Source: JAHEME01 sp034435035
Lineage (GTDB): Bacteria; Chloroflexota; Anaerolineae; Aggregatilineales; UBA3940
Direction: 5' to 3'
Length of the DNA: 49,288 bases
Assembly (NCBI GenBank): GCA_034435035.1
Contig: DAOTXW010000026.1
Span: 1-49,288 of the forward strand
Shown here: in pieces, positions 45,823-49,288 of the stretch
Layout of the letters: each line of letters starts with the position of its first letter
Position numbering within the stretch: position 1 is the stretch's first letter
The notes under the pieces: generated by a model
Told to the model about the DNA's origin: nothing
Seen by the model: the letters and a program-made list of their open reading frames with translations, nothing else
Databases searched by the model: none
Translations under genes and position numbers: made by a program

Positions 45823-47049
45823 ATGAGAGCACATGCCGGGATCGGCCTGATCGTCTGCCTGCTGGCCGGCTGCGGCGCCTCTACAGCACTGGATGCCCCC
45901 GACCCATCGCAGACGTCTCCCGTCCCCACGGCCACGGCGCAGGCAGAGCCGGAGGCCGCCCGCGGGGCAGCCACGGGCGAGAGCGCCCCGGCGGACGACG
46001 CCCGCCCGCCGGGGCTGCGGGCCCTCACTACGGGTTGGAACACCGACTGGAGCCGTCACACCGTCGAGTACACGGAGATCCTATCCGGTGGGCCGCCGCG
46101 CGACGGCATCCCCTCCATCGACGAGCCGCGCTTCCAGGATCAGACGGTTGTGGACTGGCTGGCGGAGACGGAGCCGGTGATCGCCCTGGATATCGCGGGC
46201 GACGCCCGGGCCTACCCGATCGCGATCCTCACCTGGCACGAGATCGTCAACGATGTGGTCGGCGGCGTTCCGGTGGCGGTGACCTTCTGCCCGCTGTGCA
46301 ACTCGGCTATCGCGTTCGATCGCCGGGTCGATGGCGAGGTCTACGAATTTGGCGTCTCCGGTCTGCTGCGCCATTCAGACCTGATCATGTACGACCGCAG
46401 CACCGAGAGTCTCTGGCAGCAGTTCACCGGCGAGGGCATCGTCGGCCAGCACGCGGGCGACCGTCTGACGATCATCCCCGCCGGGCTGGTGAGCTACCGC
46501 GAGTTCAGGCAGGCTTACCCGGCGGGGCGGGTGCTGTCCCGCGAGACGGGGTTCAGCCGCCCGTATGGCTCGAACCCCTATGAGGGCTACGACTCCAGCG
46601 GCTTCCCGTTCCTGTTTCGAGGCAGCGCCGACGGGCGGCTGCCGTTGATGGAGCGCGTCGTCGGGGTCAGCTACGGCGGCGTCCAGCGAGCCTACCCCTA
46701 CACGGCGCTGGCCGGGCAGCCTGTGATCAACGACGAGGTCGGCGGGCAGCCCCTGGTGGTCTTCTACGCCTTCGGCACAAACAGCGCCCTGGATGCGAGC
46801 CGGATCGCGGAAGCCCGCGACGTGGGCGCGTCGGGCGTGTTCAACCCGATCGTTGAGGGGCAGGCACTCAGCTTTGAGGAGCGGGACGGCGCCTTCGTGG
46901 ATCGGGAGACCGGCAGCGTGTGGAATCTGAGCGGGCAGGCCGTCAGCGGCCCGCTGCAGGGGGCGCAGATGGCGCGCCTGGTCTCGACCGATCACTTCTG
47001 GTTTGCGTGGGCGGCCTTCTACCCGGAGACGGAGATCGGCGCGCCCTGA
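45823..47049 (+). CDS. DUF3179-domain lipoprotein
   Basis: 408 residues. A lipoprotein signal peptide ends at LLAGC. After a Thr/Ala/Pro linker comes the DUF3179 domain: SGGPPRDGIPSIDEPRF, ITWHEIVNDVVGGVPVAVTFCPLCNSAIAFDR, then a second similar unit ending in VYTLSGQ-like GSVWNLSGQAVSG. DUF3179 proteins are exported and of unknown function; the conserved CPLCNS motif suggests a metal or redox site. The gene ends just before a perfect bidirectional hairpin. Confidence 0.9.
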   Translation: MRAHAGIGLIVCLLAGCGASTALDAPDPSQTSPVPTATAQAEPEAARGAATGESAPADDARPPGLRALTTGWNTDWSRHTVEYTEILSGGPPRDGIPSIDEPRFQDQTVVDWLAETEPVIALDIAGDARAYPIAILTWHEIVNDVVGGVPVAVTFCPLCNSAIAFDRRVDGEVYEFGVSGLLRHSDLIMYDRSTESLWQQFTGEGIVGQHAGDRLTIIPAGLVSYREFRQAYPAGRVLSRETGFSRPYGSNPYEGYDSSGFPFLFRGSADGRLPLMERVVGVSYGGVQRAYPYTALAGQPVINDEVGGQPLVVFYAFGTNSALDASRIAEARDVGASGVFNPIVEGQALSFEERDGAFVDRETGSVWNLSGQAVSGPLQGAQMARLVSTDHFWFAWAAFYPETEIGAP

Positions 47050-47060
47050 TCCGGACGGAA

Positions 47061-47100
47061 GAACCTCCTCCCCATCGCTTTCCAGCGGGGGAGGAGGTTC
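47061..47100. terminator. Bidirectional hairpin between convergent genes
   Basis: Perfect 13-bp arms GAACCTCCTCCCC and GGGGAGGAGGTTC with a 14-nt loop, between stops at 47049 and 47134. Confidence 0.75.
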
Positions 47101-47133
47101 GATCCGGGGTCCAGGCGGGCGGCGCGAGAGCGG

Positions 47134-47868
47134 CTATTCTTCGCCGCTCTTGCTCCGGGAACCGCGCGCGCCGCGGGCCGGATCGATCGGCTCGAAGCCC
47201 GTCACCGGCGTCTTCGGCTTGCTGGCCCGGGCCGGGCGCGGCGGGGCCGGCGCCTGAGGCGGCGCCGGGGGAGCCGGCGGCGCGGGAGGGCGCTCGGCAG
47301 CCGGCACGGAAGCCCCGGCAGCGGCGCGGCGGACGGGCCGGCGGCGCAGCAGATAGACGCCACCGCCGATCAGCAGGGCTGGCCACATCAGGTCGCTGAT
47401 CGGGTTATCCGTCAGGTTGATCAGCAGCTCAAAGAAGCCGCCCAGCAGCACATAGATCGCCAACCCGGCCAGCGTCCAGCGCACGCCAGTATGGACGAGC
47501 CGCGGCTCATTGCTCCACGCCCCGTTGATCATCAGGCCCATCCCCACCGAAGTCGGGAAGACCAGTGCCCAGGCATAGGCCCAGGTGGCGAAGGCGCTGC
47601 TGTCGATGCGGGCCATGATCGACTGGTACAGCAGGATCAGGCCGGTCATCGTCACGATGCTGCCGGGGATGGCGAGCGGCCCGGCCGGGCGCCCGCCCAG
47701 CGCCATCCCGACGAAGAACAGCACGCCCGGGATGATGATGAAGAACGGCCACAGAAACAGGGTCAGGTTCAGGTCCAGGAAGCGTGACAGCAGGAACAGC
47801 ACGCCCAGCCCGACCAGCACAACCCCCAGAATAGTGTTGGGCCGCGGCCGCCAGTCACGGGTTCTCAT
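47134..47868 (-). CDS. Polytopic membrane protein with disordered C-terminus
   Basis: 244 residues. Six or so hydrophobic helices fill residues 12-170 (NTILGVVLVGLGVLFLLSRFLDL, FFIIIPGVLFFVGMALGG and others), in the style of LiaI/DUF5668-type envelope proteins. The last 75 residues are Pro/Ala-rich with a basic-acidic end, likely cytosolic and disordered. No catalytic motif is seen. The role is unknown, possibly envelope stress. Confidence 0.75.
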   Translation of the reverse strand: MRTRDWRPRPNTILGVVLVGLGVLFLLSRFLDLNLTLFLWPFFIIIPGVLFFVGMALGGRPAGPLAIPGSIVTMTGLILLYQSIMARIDSSAFATWAYAWALVFPTSVGMGLMINGAWSNEPRLVHTGVRWTLAGLAIYVLLGGFFELLINLTDNPISDLMWPALLIGGGVYLLRRRPVRRAAAGASVPAAERPPAPPAPPAPPQAPAPPRPARASKPKTPVTGFEPIDPARGARGSRSKSGEE

Positions 47869-48038
47869 CGGATAGCTCCCCCTTTTCCAATTTGGTGCCG
47901 GGATATGGGCGGGGCAGCGCCCGCCCTGATTCTAGTAACCTGTACGCATCAGGCAGGCGCTGGTTGCGCCCCGGGCAGCACAGCGGGCGCGCTGCTCAGC
48001 ACGCCCGCCTTGCGACCTCCCCGCGAGCGCGGGCCGGG

Positions 48039-49288
48039 TCAGGGTTTGCCTTCAAACAGGAAGAAGTTATCGAAGAAGGCCGGGATCGACGCGGAGACAT
48101 CCGGCCCGGCGCTGGTCGCCAGCCCAATGCCGCCGATGCGGACTGCCAGCACGGGCCATTCGCCGGCGGGCTGCCAGGTCGCCCCGCCATCGAGGCTGAA
48201 CGATCCCTGCACTCCACGCTCGCCCTGGCTGAGGCGCAGCGTCACCACACCGTCGGGCGGGAGCTGCCCGGCCCCGGTGATCTGGGTGCGATAAGTATCT
48301 CGAAAGGCGGTGAAGTCGCGCCAGTTGTCAAAGTGGATCGCGTCACCCTGGCAGCGCTCGCCGAGGCAGAAAGTGCGCATCAGGCTGAACAGCACGTCGC
48401 CCGCGCGGTCGGTGATGACCAGGCCGGCTGCCTGCCAGTTCTGGTTGGGGGCGAAGCGCACATCGACCTGGGCGGTGTAGCCGGGCAGAGCAGGTGCCTC
48501 CACAGTCACAACCAGCGGGCCCGAGACCTCCTGAAACCCCGTGCCGGGCCAGACATCCATCCGCAGCTGTCCCTCCTCCACATCGAGCCGGGCCTCCGCC
48601 GGGCCGCCCTGACGGATCCACGGCAGGGCCGGCTGCGGCCCATCGAAGCGATCCTGCATCAGCACCGGCAGCGCGGAAGCGCCGCCCGCCGCGCCGCTCG
48701 GCGCGCAGATGATCACATCATCAACCCACACCTGCATCTGCTCCACGCCGATGGCGAAGCCGCCCGGCGGCAGCGGATCGGGGTCATCGTAGGCCGCGAT
48801 CACCTGCCCGTCCAGCATGCCCTCCACGTGGCTGCCCATGGTGATCAGCCGGATCTCATGCAGCTTCTCATCGGCCAGCGAACGCACCGGCACCGCCGGC
48901 GTGACCGGCTCCGTGCCGCGCCTGATAGCCGCCGTGCCATCCGATGCGAAGTGGATGCTGTAGCCGCCCTGCCCGACGTTCACGCGGCTGGCCAGCCCTA
49001 TCCCGGCGGGGCCGGAGCGCAGCAGCACCCGCGTGATCACCACCGAGTCCATCGTCTCGGGGCCGAACGGCAGCACCGCCGGATCCTCGCCGGGGATCAG
49101 CGCCAGCACATTGCCGGAATCAATGGACAGGATGTCCGCGCCGCCGGGCAGCGGCATACCGGGGTCGGCGGCCTCGAAGTCGAACAGCACCAGCGGCTGC
49201 TGGCCGGTCGGGCAGGTCAGGGCCGCGGGCGCTTCGGCTTCAGGCGGCGGGGCGGCCGCCGCGTCGGCAGCGGCGGGCGCTTCAGCCG
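48039..49288 (-). CDS. Secreted protein with two concanavalin-like domains, 5' end outside window
   Basis: The frame is open from the window edge to the stop at 48039. The visible part opens with an Ala/Pro/Glu linker and TCPTGQQP, so the N-terminus (probably a signal peptide or lipobox) is missing. Two similar beta-sandwich domains follow: LVLFDFEAADPG to VWVDDVIICAPSG, and VLMQDRFDGPQPALPWIRQGG to FFDNFFLFEGKP. They resemble the LamG/DUF1080 jelly-roll fold used for carbohydrate binding or hydrolysis. An export role is inferred. Confidence 0.75.
   Translation of the reverse strand, partial: AEAPAAADAAAAPPPEAEAPAALTCPTGQQPLVLFDFEAADPGMPLPGGADILSIDSGNVLALIPGEDPAVLPFGPETMDSVVITRVLLRSGPAGIGLASRVNVGQGGYSIHFASDGTAAIRRGTEPVTPAVPVRSLADEKLHEIRLITMGSHVEGMLDGQVIAAYDDPDPLPPGGFAIGVEQMQVWVDDVIICAPSGAAGGASALPVLMQDRFDGPQPALPWIRQGGPAEARLDVEEGQLRMDVWPGTGFQEVSGPLVVTVEAPALPGYTAQVDVRFAPNQNWQAAGLVITDRAGDVLFSLMRTFCLGERCQGDAIHFDNWRDFTAFRDTYRTQITGAGQLPPDGVVTLRLSQGERGVQGSFSLDGGATWQPAGEWPVLAVRIGGIGLATSAGPDVSASIPAFFDNFFLFEGKP

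Overview
The window looks like a chromosomal segment of a GC-rich bacterium, most plausibly a Chloroflexota (Anaerolineae-like) lineage. This is inferred from the mix of Pro/Thr-linker lipoproteins, DUF4397 and Calx-beta surface proteins, a Ser/Thr kinase, LysM/M23 and FGE-fold proteins, a fused ECF ATPase and high GC; there is no rRNA or marker phylogeny to prove it. Most of the segment is ordinary housekeeping and envelope content in short operons, separated by strong GC-rich hairpins.

Layout. 1-4.1 kb: HEAT-repeat fragment, small conserved proteins, PspC, membrane-anchored Ser/Thr kinase. 4.1-9.2 kb: sulfatase lipoprotein, LysM-M23 hydrolase, secreted alpha/beta hydrolase. 9.3-11.6 kb: orphan DNA methyltransferase, DLH-like hydrolase with an Asp at the nucleophile elbow, MBL hydrolase. 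11.7-15.7 kb: ECF transporter (fused double ATPase, S component, EcfT). 15.7-21.1 kb: DUF4397 protein, PH-SHOCT protein, a CcrM-type methyltransferase, UspA, a Calx-beta surface protein, two tRNA-Ser genes. 21.2-26.3 kb: PAS/MBL pair, decayed IS1-family transposase, an FGE-fold protein, an M50-like protein with HNLGH, MBL protein, FmdB. 26.5-30.7 kb: copper module (CsoR, CopZ, CopA, YHS) with a near-consensus promoter and a G-tract operator.

33.4-39.7 kb holds the most interesting system: a complete diversity-generating retroelement (DGR). A template repeat (33809-33927), an Avd accessory gene and a DGR-type reverse transcriptase lie beside a 1215-residue target protein. Its C-terminal FGE/C-type-lectin domain ends in a variable repeat (35558-35676). 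Template and variable repeats are the same length without gaps and differ at 16 positions, all of them adenines in the template. The target couples a DUF4062 domain and a STAND-type NTPase to the diversified lectin fold, the architecture of a sensor or conflict protein. The RT runs opposite to TR, avd and target. Palindromic repeats have inserted in frame into the target, two of them bracketing an in-frame DUF559 nuclease domain. The whole island lies between two 51-bp direct repeats (one mismatch), the first being the 3' end of an FtsX-type permease gene.

39.7-49.3 kb: lipoprotein and TPR pair, a second Calx-beta protein, a GT-C glycosyltransferase, MoeA, a frameshifted membrane-protein remnant, a DUF3179 lipoprotein, a membrane protein, and a secreted protein cut by the window edge.
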